A stretch of DNA of 64,000 nucleotides from TMED23 sp964566055. Its GTDB lineage: Bacteria; Pseudomonadota; Alphaproteobacteria; Rhodospirillales; UBA2165. The number at the start of each line of letters is the position of its first letter. The first letter of the stretch is position 1. The stretch lies in contig CAZMHI010000018.1 of NCBI GenBank assembly GCA_964566055.1, positions 9,581 to 73,580 on the forward strand, in the 5' to 3' direction. Below the pieces are notes generated by a model, which had not been told where the DNA came from, did not search any database, and saw nothing but the letters and a program-made list of their open reading frames with translations. A program made the translations under genes and the position numbers. This document shows positions 9,390 to 18,407 of the stretch, piece after piece.

Positions 9390-11433
9390 TTGTGCCGGTC
9401 CTCGCTTGGGTGGAAGTTTCCCGGGCCGCCCAACATTCCGCCATGGTTTGGGAAGCCCGGCTGATCGGATCAGTCATAAAGAAATTATCAATCGGACTGG
9501 CAAAAGCATCACTGCTCATGGCGCCATCAGCTCCGAACTCGCCCCACTCAGCCGTCGCAATTTCATCTACATTGCCGAGGCTCGGCGTGGCCGTGGTCAT
9601 TCTTTCGCGTAATTCAGCAAGACTATCGAACGCCAAGGTTTGACCAAGTTCTGCTGACAAGGCCCGCAAAATCGCCCAATCTTCCTTTGCCTCGCCAACC
9701 GGGAAGGATGCCAGCTGCGTGCGCTGCACTCGGCCTTCGAGATTGACGTAGGTGGCGTTCTTTTCGGTATAAGCCGCACCCGGCAAAATTACATCAGCGC
9801 GATGTGCACCGGCATCGCCATGATGGCCTTGATAAATCACAAAGGCATCGCCCAGGCCATTCATATCAATTTCATCAGCACCCAGCAGATAGACTACATC
9901 CATGCCGCCACTCAATATATCTGCCGTACCAACGCCCCCCTCACCCGGCACAAAGCCAAGATCGAGGCCGCCGACCCGTGAAGCCGCCGTGTGCAATACG
10001 TTAAATCCATTCCAGCCATCAGCAATCATGCCGGTCGCTTCAGCCAGTTTACGGGCTGTACCTAATACAGTTGCAGCATCATCCCGTGTTAGAACGCCGC
10101 TGCCGATAATGATCATAGGATTAGAGGCATTATTAAGAATTTGCGCAAAGCCATTGGAACCGGACGCGATATCGGCCAGGGTATCTGGACCTGCGCCGAG
10201 ATAATCATAGCGATAGGTCAAATCGGTTTCTTCACCGATCACGCCAATGCTCACATTACCTTGCAGGAAGCGTTTGCGAATGCGGGCATTCAAGACCGGG
10301 CTTTCCAGCCGTGGGTTAGCGCCAACGATCAATATAGCATCTGCATCTTCAATCCCGGCAATGGTCGAATTAAAGAGATAACCAGCACGCGAGCCAGCTC
10401 CAATCGTTGCGCCATCCTGGCGGCAGTCAATATTGGCTGAGCCCAGCGATTCCATTAATTTCTTCAGCGCATACATGGATTCGCAATCGGCTTGATCACC
10501 GGCAATGGCTGCTATTTTATTGCCGCTGGTTGCTTCGACTTTTTCAGCGATGGCGGCGAAGGCTTCATCCCAGCTGGCTGCCTGTAAATTGCTCTCTCTG
10601 CGCACAAAAGGTTGATCCAAGCGTTGACGCCGAAGACCGTCGCAGGCAAATCGCGTTTTATCGGAAATCCACTCTTCATTCACATCATCATTATTTCGCG
10701 GCACGATGCGCAAGACTTCAGCACCCCGGGTATCAACCCGGATATTAGCGCCGAGCGCATCCATGACATCGATGCTTTCGGTTTTCTTCAATTCCCACGG
10801 CCGCGCATTAAAGGCATACGGCTTCGAGGTCAGCGCGCCAACGGGGCATAAGTCTATGATATTGCCCGATAATTCAGAAGACAGGGTTTTCTCAACATAG
10901 GTGCCGACTTCCATATGTTCACCCCGGCCGGTCGCCCCAAGTTCCGGCACGCCGGCGATTTCGGTGGCAAAACGAATGCAGCGCGTGCAATGAATGCAGC
11001 GTGTCATCACGGTCGAAACCAGCGGGCCTAAATTCTTATCTTTGACAGCGCGTTTCTCTTCATTGTAGCGGGAGCGATCATAGCCAAAGCCAATCGACTG
11101 GTCCTGCAAATCACATTCACCGCCTTGATCGCAAATCGGGCAATCCAATGGATGATTGATCAGCAGGAATTCCATCACGCCTTTGCGGGCCTGCTGAATG
11201 GTTTCGGAATCCGTGGTGATAACCATACCATCGCCAACCGGCATGGCGCAGGAGGCAATCGGTTTCGGTGCGCGCTCCATCTCAACCAGACACATGCGGC
11301 AGTTACCGGCGACGGAAAGCCGTTCGTGATAACAGAAGCGCGGAATTTCCTTACCAGCGATTTCGCAAGCCTGCAAAACCGTCAGCCCGGCATCCACTTC
11401 AACTTCTATTCCATCAATTGTTAGCTTCGGCAT
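9382..11433 (-). CDS. nuoG: NADH-quinone oxidoreductase subunit G
   Basis: The 683-residue subunit is the short alphaproteobacterial/mitochondrial (NDUFS1) form. The N-terminus holds a 2Fe-2S site (Cys34, 45, 48, 62), the His-containing N5 site (His94, Cys98, 101, 107) and a 4Fe-4S site (Cys146, 149, 152, 196). The rest is a molybdopterin-oxidoreductase-like domain without a catalytic role in complex I. The ligand for the extra N7 cluster was not seen, as expected for this clade. It overlaps nuoH by 8 bp and follows nuoF by 13 bp. Confidence 0.96.
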   Translation of the reverse strand: MPKLTIDGIEVEVDAGLTVLQACEIAGKEIPRFCYHERLSVAGNCRMCLVEMERAPKPIASCAMPVGDGMVITTDSETIQQARKGVMEFLLINHPLDCPICDQGGECDLQDQSIGFGYDRSRYNEEKRAVKDKNLGPLVSTVMTRCIHCTRCIRFATEIAGVPELGATGRGEHMEVGTYVEKTLSSELSGNIIDLCPVGALTSKPYAFNARPWELKKTESIDVMDALGANIRVDTRGAEVLRIVPRNNDDVNEEWISDKTRFACDGLRRQRLDQPFVRRESNLQAASWDEAFAAIAEKVEATSGNKIAAIAGDQADCESMYALKKLMESLGSANIDCRQDGATIGAGSRAGYLFNSTIAGIEDADAILIVGANPRLESPVLNARIRKRFLQGNVSIGVIGEETDLTYRYDYLGAGPDTLADIASGSNGFAQILNNASNPMIIIGSGVLTRDDAATVLGTARKLAEATGMIADGWNGFNVLHTAASRVGGLDLGFVPGEGGVGTADILSGGMDVVYLLGADEIDMNGLGDAFVIYQGHHGDAGAHRADVILPGAAYTEKNATYVNLEGRVQRTQLASFPVGEAKEDWAILRALSAELGQTLAFDSLAELRERMTTATPSLGNVDEIATAEWGEFGADGAMSSDAFASPIDNFFMTDPISRASQTMAECWAARETSTQARTGTNG

Positions 11434-11446
11434 TTACATTTTCACC

Positions 11447-12730
11447 TTACGCCGCTGCGTTTTTCTTAGCTTGTTCGATACGAGCTTCCATCTCAGGACG
11501 GAAGCATTTAATCAAACCCTGGATCGGCCAAGCCGCCGCATCGCCGAGCGCACAAATCGTGTGCCCTTCAACTTGCCTTGTGACTTGTTCGAGCAGGTCA
11601 ATTTCATCCAAATTGGCATTGCCAGCGACCATGCGGGCCATCATGCGTGACATCCAACCGGTGCCTTCCCGGCACGGTGTGCACTGACCACAACTCTCAT
11701 GTTTGTAAAAGGCAGACAAGCGCGCGATTGCGGCGATCACATCGGTCGATTTATCCATCACCATAATCGCTGCCGTACCGAGCCCGGACCCCTGCTCTTT
11801 CAAAGAGTCGAAATCCATCAATACGGAGTCACAGACACCTTTGGTCAGACACGGCACCGAGGCACCGCCCGGAATGATAGCCAGCAGATTATCCCAGCCT
11901 CCGCGCACACCGCCGGCATGTTTTTCGATGAGTTCCTTGAGCGGAATGCTCATTTCTTCTTCAACGGTACAGGGCTGTTCGACATGACCGGAAATATTAA
12001 ACAGCTTGGTGCCGGTATTGTTGGCCCGGCCAAACCCAGCAAACCATTCAGCACCGCGCCGCAATATGGTCGGCGTCACCGCAATGGACTCGACATTATT
12101 CACTGTCGAAGGACAGCCATAGAGACCGGCATTTGCCGGGAAAGGCGGTTTCAGGCGCGGTTGGCCTTTTTTACCTTCAATGCTTTCAATCAAGGCAGTT
12201 TCTTCACCGCAAATATAAGCGCCCATACCCCGGTGGATATAGAGATCAAAATCCCAACCGGAGCCGCAGGCATCTTTGCCAATCAGGCCCGCTTCATAAG
12301 CTTCATCAATGGCGCGCTGCAACGCTTCGGTTTCCCGGTAGAACTCGCCACGGGCATAAATATAGGCGGCGTTGGCGCCAATGGCGAAACTGGCAATCAG
12401 GCAGCCCTCAACCAATTTATGTGGATCGTGACGCATGATCTCGCGGTCTTTGCAGGTTCCGGGCTCACCTTCATCGGCGTTGACAACCAGATAATGCGGT
12501 CTTCCGTCAGACTCTTTAGGCATAAAGGACCATTTGAGACCAGTGCTAAAGCCTGCACCACCACGCCCCCTGAGACCTGACTCTTTAACGTTATCAACAA
12601 CCCAATCACGGCCTTTGGCCAGAATATCTTTGGTGCCATCCCAATCGCCACGCGACTTCGCACCGGCTAGGAACGGATCATGCAAGCCATATAAATTTGT
12701 GAAAATGCGGTCTTGATCTTTAAGCATCAA
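11447..12730 (-). CDS. nuoF: NADH-quinone oxidoreductase subunit F (NADH/FMN site)
   Basis: The 427-residue flavoprotein binds FMN and NADH through the glycine-rich GLRGRGGAGFSTGLKW segment and NADEGEPGTCKDREIM. It carries the N3 4Fe-4S cluster at Cys347, 350, 353 (CGQCTPCREGTGW) and Cys393. It is the electron entry point of complex I and works with NuoE. The start overlaps the nuoE stop by 4 bp. Confidence 0.97.
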   Translation of the reverse strand: MMLKDQDRIFTNLYGLHDPFLAGAKSRGDWDGTKDILAKGRDWVVDNVKESGLRGRGGAGFSTGLKWSFMPKESDGRPHYLVVNADEGEPGTCKDREIMRHDPHKLVEGCLIASFAIGANAAYIYARGEFYRETEALQRAIDEAYEAGLIGKDACGSGWDFDLYIHRGMGAYICGEETALIESIEGKKGQPRLKPPFPANAGLYGCPSTVNNVESIAVTPTILRRGAEWFAGFGRANNTGTKLFNISGHVEQPCTVEEEMSIPLKELIEKHAGGVRGGWDNLLAIIPGGASVPCLTKGVCDSVLMDFDSLKEQGSGLGTAAIMVMDKSTDVIAAIARLSAFYKHESCGQCTPCREGTGWMSRMMARMVAGNANLDEIDLLEQVTRQVEGHTICALGDAAAWPIQGLIKCFRPEMEARIEQAKKNAAA

Positions 12731-13338
12731 TCATCCCCCGCACCATTATTGAGACTAGTAAGCCCGCCAATCGGCTCACAGGTCTTACGATCAATCTGCG
12801 AACCCGTCTTCGGTGATTGACCGTGCTTAAGCTCGGTTAAAATTGACTCAGTGCTGGTCTCGTCCAGATCTTCATAATAATCATCATTGATCTGCATCAT
12901 CGGCGCATTCACACACGCACCCAAACACTCCATCGCGGACAGTGTAAACATGCCATCTTCCGTCGTCTCACCCATCCCAATACCAAGATTGCGTTCAGCG
13001 GCGTCGACGATCTGATCCGAGCCTCTCAGCCAGCACGGCAGATTGGTACAAACCTGGACGTGATTCTTACCGACCGGCTCAAGATTATACATGGTATAAA
13101 AAGTGGCGACTTCGTAGGCCTCGATCCGCGGCATCCCCAGAAAATCAGCGACATAATCCATGGCGGCGCGGGGCAGCCAGCCATCATGCTGACGTTGCGC
13201 CAAATCCAACAGCGGCATCACCGCGCTGGCTTGCCGGCCTTCCGGGTATTTAGCAATATGAGCTTCGGCCATCGCCAATACCTCGGGCGTAAATTCAAAC
13301 GAGGCTGGTTGCTCAAAGTTTCCTGCTTGAGTGCTCAT
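12727..13338 (-). CDS. nuoE: NADH-quinone oxidoreductase subunit E (2Fe-2S)
   Basis: A thioredoxin-fold 2Fe-2S protein of 203 residues. The four cluster N1a ligands are Cys97, Cys102, Cys138 and Cys142 (VCTNLPCWLRGS and ECLGACVNAP). The C-terminus extends about 30 residues beyond the conserved core. It overlaps nuoF and nuoD by 4 bp on each side, indicating tight coupling. Confidence 0.96.
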   Translation of the reverse strand: MSTQAGNFEQPASFEFTPEVLAMAEAHIAKYPEGRQASAVMPLLDLAQRQHDGWLPRAAMDYVADFLGMPRIEAYEVATFYTMYNLEPVGKNHVQVCTNLPCWLRGSDQIVDAAERNLGIGMGETTEDGMFTLSAMECLGACVNAPMMQINDDYYEDLDETSTESILTELKHGQSPKTGSQIDRKTCEPIGGLTSLNNGAGDD

Positions 13339-14513
13339 CGGTCAATTTCTCCGAACACAATATCGAGCGAGCCAATATTGGCGACAACGTCGGCCAACAT
13401 ATGCCCACTGCTCAACATATCGAGTGCTTGTAAATGCGCAAATCCAGGTGCCCTGATTTTGCAGCGGTATGGTTTATTGGTGCCGTCGGAAATCAGGAAC
13501 ACACCAAACTCACCTTTCGGCGCTTCGACCACCGAATAAGTCTCTCCCGCCGGCACATGATAGCCTTCGGTATAGAGCTTAAAGTGATGGATCAGTGCTT
13601 CCATTGATTGCTTCATATCGGATCGGCTCGGCGGCGCAAATTTATGATCGTCGCAAGCGACCGGGCCTGGTGGCATTTGATCGATACACTGCTTAACAAT
13701 TTTAAGCGATTCATACATCTCATAAACCCGCACCAGATAGCGGTCATAACAGTCACCATGTTTGGTGACTGGAATATCAAAATCCATCTTGTCATAAACA
13801 TCATAAGGCTGCGATTTGCGGAGATCCCAAGCCAATCCAGTCGCCCGGAGATTTGGTCCGCTAAAGCCCCAATCCAGCGCTTGCTCTTGAGTGATGGCGC
13901 CAATATCAACGGTACGCTGTTTGAATATGCGGTTTTCGGTCAGCAGACTTTCAAGATCGGCAATGAATTTCGGGAAGTCATCACACCACTCGCCGATATC
14001 GTCGATAAGCTTCTGCGAGATATCCATGGCGACGCCGCCCGGCCGGAAGTAGCCCATATGAAGACGCGCGCCACAGGCCCGCTCACAAAACTCCATCAGC
14101 TTTTCGCGCTCTTCAAAACCCCATAGCATCGGAGTCATGGCGCCGACATCCATGGCATAGGCGCAGATATTAAAAATGTGGTTGGTCAGGCGGCCAAGCT
14201 CGGCAAAAATTACTCGAATATATTGGCCTCGTGGCGGCACTTCCATGCCCGCGAGCTTCTCGACTGCGATGGCAAATGCATGTTCCTGGTTTTGCGGTGC
14301 GACATAGTCGAGACGATCAAAATACGGCACTGACTGCATATAGGTTTTATGCTCAATCAGCTTTTCGGTGCCACGATGCAGCAAACCAATATGAGGATCA
14401 GAACGGTCGATAATTTCACCATCCATCTCAAGCACCAAACGCAAGACGCCGTGCGCCGCTGGATGTTGCGGGCCAAAATTGAGGGTGAAATTTTTAATCT
14501 GCTGTTCAGACAT
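13335..14513 (-). CDS. nuoD: NADH-quinone oxidoreductase subunit D
   Basis: The 392-residue 49-kDa-type subunit contributes to the quinone site next to the N2 cluster. It starts with NFTLNFGPQHPAAHGVLRL, whose His lies near the quinone head group, and contains HIGLLHRGTEKLIE and the C-terminal DIVFGEIDR. It is a separate gene, not fused to nuoC as in enterobacteria. The start overlaps the nuoC stop by one base. Confidence 0.97.
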   Translation of the reverse strand: MSEQQIKNFTLNFGPQHPAAHGVLRLVLEMDGEIIDRSDPHIGLLHRGTEKLIEHKTYMQSVPYFDRLDYVAPQNQEHAFAIAVEKLAGMEVPPRGQYIRVIFAELGRLTNHIFNICAYAMDVGAMTPMLWGFEEREKLMEFCERACGARLHMGYFRPGGVAMDISQKLIDDIGEWCDDFPKFIADLESLLTENRIFKQRTVDIGAITQEQALDWGFSGPNLRATGLAWDLRKSQPYDVYDKMDFDIPVTKHGDCYDRYLVRVYEMYESLKIVKQCIDQMPPGPVACDDHKFAPPSRSDMKQSMEALIHHFKLYTEGYHVPAGETYSVVEAPKGEFGVFLISDGTNKPYRCKIRAPGFAHLQALDMLSSGHMLADVVANIGSLDIVFGEIDR

Positions 14514-15202
14514 CAGGCGTCACCGCTCTTTTCTTCGCCGGCTTCTTCTTCAGCTTTCTCATCTCCCGGCAGCAATTGTTGAACCCCTTCCCACGGGCTG
14601 AGGAAATCAAAATTGCGAAACTCCTGCGCCAACTTTACTGGTTCGTAAACAACGCGTTTTTTCTCGTCGTCATAGCGAATTTCAACATACCCGGTAAGTG
14701 GAAAATCTTTACGCAGCGGATGACCTTCAAAACCATAATCGGTCATAATGCGGCGCAAATCCGGATGATCGGAAAAATAAATACCGTACAAATCCCAAGC
14801 TTCGCGCTCCCACCAGCCGGCTGAATTATAGACGCCGGTCAGGGATGGGACAGGTGTGCCTTCATCCGTCGATACTTTTACTCTAACCCGCATATTTTGG
14901 GTCAGGCTGAGCAGGCAATAAACCACATCGAAGCGTTCTTCGCGCTCAGGATAATCAACGCCACAGAGTTCCATCAATTGCTTGAACTGACAATTCACAT
15001 CGTCCCGCAGGAACGTCATAACTTTAATCAACGCATCGCGGCTGGAGTGCAGTACCAATTCACCATTGATAACCTCAGTCGCTGAAATAGCATCACCGAG
15101 TTCACCGGCAATAGCGTCGCCAAGATTAGACAAAGCTTCAATTTGGGCCTGCATGTGGGGGTGGGCGCCAGCCATGATTAATCTCTTAAATCCTTCGCCC
15201 AA
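14513..15202 (-). CDS. nuoC: NADH-quinone oxidoreductase subunit C
   Basis: A 229-residue 30-kDa-type subunit of the peripheral arm. The family signature is WWEREAWDLYGIYFSDHPDL followed by RRIMTDYGFEGHPLRKDFP. The last 20 or so residues (GDEKAEEEAGEEKSGDA) are an acidic, probably disordered tail. It is directly contiguous with nuoB, with no intergenic base, and overlaps nuoD by one base. Confidence 0.96.
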   Translation of the reverse strand: MGEGFKRLIMAGAHPHMQAQIEALSNLGDAIAGELGDAISATEVINGELVLHSSRDALIKVMTFLRDDVNCQFKQLMELCGVDYPEREERFDVVYCLLSLTQNMRVRVKVSTDEGTPVPSLTGVYNSAGWWEREAWDLYGIYFSDHPDLRRIMTDYGFEGHPLRKDFPLTGYVEIRYDDEKKRVVYEPVKLAQEFRNFDFLSPWEGVQQLLPGDEKAEEEAGEEKSGDA

Positions 15203-15754
15203 TTAACGCCAAAGAGTGCCGGTACGGCGAATTTTTTTCTGTAATTGCAGAATACCGTAGACCAGAGCTTCTGCCGTCGGCGGGCAGCCTGGCACATATA
15301 CATCGACAGGTACGACCCGGTCACAACCACGTACAACTGAATACGAATAATGGTAATAACCGCCACCATTGGCGCAGGAGCCCATCGATATTACGTAGCG
15401 CGGCTCAGACATTTGGTCATAAACCTTGCGAAAAGCCGGCGCCATTTTATTAGTCAAAGTTCCAGCAACAATAATGACATCAGACTGACGCGGGCTCGGC
15501 CGGGGCACGACACCAAAGCGGTCCAAATCATAGCGGCTGACATAGGCATGCATCATCTCAATGGCGCAACAGGCCAAGCCAAAAGTCATTGGCCACAGCG
15601 ATCCGGTCCGCGCCCAATTCACCAAATTGTCCAATTGTGCGACGACAAAGCCCTTATCGACCAATGTATCAGTGACGTTTTTCAGCAGGGCGTCCTGTTC
15701 AGCGCCTGGCGGGATGGGCAAAAGTGAACTTTGGGAAGATTGATCAATATCCAT
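15203..15754 (-). CDS. nuoB: NADH-quinone oxidoreductase subunit B (N2 cluster)
   Basis: The 183-residue subunit holds the terminal N2 4Fe-4S cluster. The ligands are the adjacent pair Cys62-Cys63 (MTFGLACCAIEMMH), Cys127 (SMGSCANGGGYYHYSYS) and Cys157 (VDVYVPGCPPTAEA). It passes electrons from NuoI to quinone at the NuoD interface. It is 9 bp downstream of nuoA. Confidence 0.97.
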   Translation of the reverse strand: MDIDQSSQSSLLPIPPGAEQDALLKNVTDTLVDKGFVVAQLDNLVNWARTGSLWPMTFGLACCAIEMMHAYVSRYDLDRFGVVPRPSPRQSDVIIVAGTLTNKMAPAFRKVYDQMSEPRYVISMGSCANGGGYYHYSYSVVRGCDRVVPVDVYVPGCPPTAEALVYGILQLQKKIRRTGTLWR

Positions 15755-15763
15755 AACGTTATC

Positions 15764-16129
15764 CTATTCCCACTCAAGGGCGCCTTTGCGCCACTCATAT
15801 ATAAAGCCAACGGTCAGGATGCCGAGAAACACAACCATCGACCAGAAACCGAAAACGCCGATCGTGCCGAGCGATACCGCCCAGGGAAACAGAAAAGCAA
15901 CTTCCAAATCAAAGATAATAAACAGAATAGCGACGAGATAAAATCGCACGTCAAATTTGATCCGGGCATCTTCAAAGGCATCAAACCCGCATTCGTATGC
16001 CGATAGCTTTTCGGCATCCGGCTTCTGTGGCACGATGATCAAAGATGCTATTGGAATGACAACGGCGAGGCCTAAAGCAAGGCCGACAAAAATCAAAATA
16101 GGAAGATATTCAACGAGCAAATTTTCCAT
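15764..16129 (-). CDS. nuoA: NADH-quinone oxidoreductase subunit A
   Basis: A 121-residue, three-helix membrane subunit. It has the KLSAYECGFDAFEDARIKFDVRFYL block conserved in NuoA/ND3, including the Cys of the flexible loop known from active/deactive switching in mitochondria, followed by LFIIFDLEVAFLFPW with its buried acidic pair. It is the first gene of the nuo operon, 64 bp downstream of tRNA-Asp. No separate promoter is obvious between the tRNA and nuoA. Confidence 0.96.
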   Translation of the reverse strand: MENLLVEYLPILIFVGLALGLAVVIPIASLIIVPQKPDAEKLSAYECGFDAFEDARIKFDVRFYLVAILFIIFDLEVAFLFPWAVSLGTIGVFGFWSMVVFLGILTVGFIYEWRKGALEWE

Positions 16130-16193
16130 AGAAATCTTTCCGAATTAGCCCCTATTGTTATGCGCAGCGCACAACTGTTCAAATGACGAAAAG

Positions 16194-16270
<77 letters not shown>

Positions 16271-16294
16271 TAAACTGTGCTTGCTCGTGAGCGG

Positions 16295-16323
16295 TGTGTA
16301 AGCCAGCCCTTGGGTAGTGTCAA
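16295..16323 (-). promoter_or_regulatory. Sigma-70 promoter for tRNA-Asp (possibly nuo)
   Basis: On the minus strand a perfect TTGACA (-35, 16318-16323) is followed after exactly 17 bp by TACACA (-10, 16295-16300), about 25 bp before the 5' end of tRNA-Asp. Read-through could supply the nuo operon, since no promoter was recognised between the tRNA and nuoA. Confidence 0.6.
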
Positions 16324-16477
16324 GCAATCTTAAGTTGGATTCCTCACCGAGCATCAAGTAATTCCGTTTCCCAGTTTCTCTACCCAATAGATTTGACTTT
16401 TTTACCTTAAAATCAAGGTTTTAGTTGCCGAATACGCAAATATTTTTGAGCGGCTAATTGAGAATTAATTGAGCAAT

Positions 16478-16504
16478 AAAAAAGGCGCTTACAATGTAAG
16501 CGCC
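16478..16504 (-). terminator. Rho-independent terminator of the EF-hand gene
   Basis: GGCGCTTAC-AAT-GTAAGCGCC forms a perfect 9-bp stem with a 3-nt loop (16484-16504). On the minus strand it is followed by six T (16478-16483). It sits about 60 bp past the stop of the minus-strand EF-hand gene. Confidence 0.85.
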
Positions 16505-16561
16505 AAACCGGTAATTAAGAATATTTCTAATAACCTCAACAGCAGTATTTATACTTTAAAA

Positions 16562-17218
16562 TCAGGCAACTACCTCGGCATGTTGCTCTGGTTGAGGCTG
16601 ATGATGCGGAGGTTCTTGATATAAATCCTGATCAAGATTCTCATCATCAAATAGTTTCTCTACTTTAACTTCTTCATCGCTAAATAAATTATTTCGGATA
16701 TATTCTTCAGAATCGTTAATTTTCTGATAGAGCTCCAATGATTTCTGATATTGAGAAAGAGCCGCATAAGTCGTCGATTCGTCTTCTGCTCTCATCCCTT
16801 TTTGCACCTCAACTTGATTTATTCGGCCGTCGCCATTTTGATCAAGCCGAACTAAAGCATCCTCGGTACCAACCGTTTCAGATGGGCTGGCGACAATAGC
16901 GATGCCTTTCTTGATTTGAGAATCAGATTTGCTGTCGAGTTTTTGACCGGCAAATTCCTGCGCCTCAATTTTAGAATTGTGTGCAGCCAGACTTACCACG
17001 TTTTCATACTCAACGATTGAGGCTTCCGAATCAGCGATGAACTCGACGGCATTGACATCGTCGAATTCTCCAAAAGCAGGTCCATATGATGACGTATCAA
17101 ACGCTGGAATTTTATCTTCCAGGTCTCCACTTTCCACCAGATCAAAACGGTCGCGGCTATGTAGCCCTATTATTACCGCTTCAATTGAAGGAGAGTGCGA
17201 AAGGTCAAGCGCGGACAT
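16562..17218 (-). CDS. Small acidic EF-hand protein of unknown function
   Basis: This 218-residue protein is acidic, with no signal peptide or membrane helix visible. Residues 126-137 (DQNGDGRINQVE) form a canonical calcium-binding EF-hand loop with Asp, Asn, Asp, Arg, Asn and Glu at positions 1, 3, 5, 7, 9 and 12. The rest was not recognised. The C-terminus is rich in His, Gln and Pro (EPPHHQPQPEQHAEV). A strong AGGAGA ribosome site lies at about 17225 and a clear terminator follows, so it looks monocistronic. Base composition is more AT-rich than the nuo genes. Function unknown; calcium binding is inferred from the loop only. Confidence 0.75.
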   Translation of the reverse strand: MSALDLSHSPSIEAVIIGLHSRDRFDLVESGDLEDKIPAFDTSSYGPAFGEFDDVNAVEFIADSEASIVEYENVVSLAAHNSKIEAQEFAGQKLDSKSDSQIKKGIAIVASPSETVGTEDALVRLDQNGDGRINQVEVQKGMRAEDESTTYAALSQYQKSLELYQKINDSEEYIRNNLFSDEEVKVEKLFDDENLDQDLYQEPPHHQPQPEQHAEVVA

Positions 17219-17321
17219 ATCGGTTCTCCTAAAACTCTTGACATTCTGCCAAGTTCCACGCGTTGGGGTGCATATTAGACTATTCCCAGATTTAAATCAA
17301 CCCCCGCAGGGTGATTTGTTG

Positions 17322-18296
17322 CTATTCTGTTTCTACCTCAGATTCACTCATCGAATTACTTAAATCCTGATAATGACCGGCAATACTTTGCGCCTCGATA
17401 AAAATACGCTGAATTTGTGGAAATTCCGATTTAATCCTGCTTTCCAGCCGGGAAATGGTCGCCTCAACCTCCGGAGACGTCAAATTATCGGAAAAATCGA
17501 TACTAAGATTTAAAAGTATGTCCTCCGGCCCCATATGCATGGTCAATGTCTCGTTAATATTAAGAATTCCGTTCTCTTGAGTGACCATTTCGCGAATCGC
17601 GCTAACGACCTTCTCGTCCGCCCCTTCTCCCACCAGCAAGCCTTTACTTTCATAGGCCAATAAGGCCGCTGTAAGGGCCAAGATAACACCAATAACTATC
17701 GAGGCGACCCCGTCCAGAACCGGCATTTGCAAATATTCAGCCAGCCATATCCCAACCATGGCGACGATGAGTCCCAACATCGCGGCACTATCTTCAAATA
17801 ATACGGTAAAAACGATGGGATCCTTGCTTTCTCGAACTGTTTGCAATAATCCCCGGGTGCCTTGCCGGACGGCAAACTCTTTGTAAGCGACATACCAGGC
17901 GCCTGCCTCGAAGACCATGGCGACGCCGAGCACGATGTAGTTGATAAATGCATTGGTTATGACCTCTGGGTGCTGGACTTTTTTAATACCTTCGAATATC
18001 GACACCCCAGCGCCCAAGCCAAAAATTAAAATGGCGACAACAAAAGTCCAAAAATAAAGCTCCATACCATAGCCAAACGGATGCTTATCATCTGCCGGTT
18101 TGCTGGAGCGCTTGATGCCGTAAAGCAATAGCCCCTGATTACCTGTATCTACCAGGGAGTGCACCGCTTCACTGAGCATCGCNNNNNNNNNNACCATGGT
18201 GCCGGTCATAAAGGACGCCACGAATTTCGTAACTGCAATGAGCGAATTGCCGGCTAAGGCAGCATAGACAACATGTTTGGAAGAAGAAGAGGCCAT
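17322..18296 (-). CDS. Cation diffusion facilitator family transporter (contains assembly gap)
   Basis: The roughly 324-residue product has the CDF layout: six predicted membrane segments in residues 10-210 and a C-terminal cytoplasmic domain. AMLSEAVHSLVDTGNQGLLL supplies the HxxxD metal site of helix 2, followed by KHPFGYGMELYFWTFV. It probably exports divalent cations such as Zn or Mn. A run of 10 N (18183-18192) interrupts codons for about residues 35-38. The reading frame continues if the gap is taken as 10 bases, but the flanking sequence (MTGTMV then AMLSE) suggests the true length may differ. The metal specificity cannot be read from the sequence. Confidence 0.88.
   Translation of the reverse strand: MASSSSKHVVYAALAGNSLIAVTKFVASFMTGTMXXXXAMLSEAVHSLVDTGNQGLLLYGIKRSSKPADDKHPFGYGMELYFWTFVVAILIFGLGAGVSIFEGIKKVQHPEVITNAFINYIVLGVAMVFEAGAWYVAYKEFAVRQGTRGLLQTVRESKDPIVFTVLFEDSAAMLGLIVAMVGIWLAEYLQMPVLDGVASIVIGVILALTAALLAYESKGLLVGEGADEKVVSAIREMVTQENGILNINETLTMHMGPEDILLNLSIDFSDNLTSPEVEATISRLESRIKSEFPQIQRIFIEAQSIAGHYQDLSNSMSESEVETE
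18183..18192. other. Assembly gap (10 N)
   Basis: Ten consecutive N interrupt the cation diffusion facilitator gene at a position corresponding to the start of its second membrane helix. The gap size may be a placeholder. Confidence 0.99.
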
Positions 18297-18407
18297 ACCT
18301 GACGAACTTATTTAAGTTACAAACGCTAATACTATATTTAAACTATCTGGCGTTCTAGTTACTATTCAAATAATTAAAATACAATAGAGCTTGGGAGGCT
18401 CCAATTT

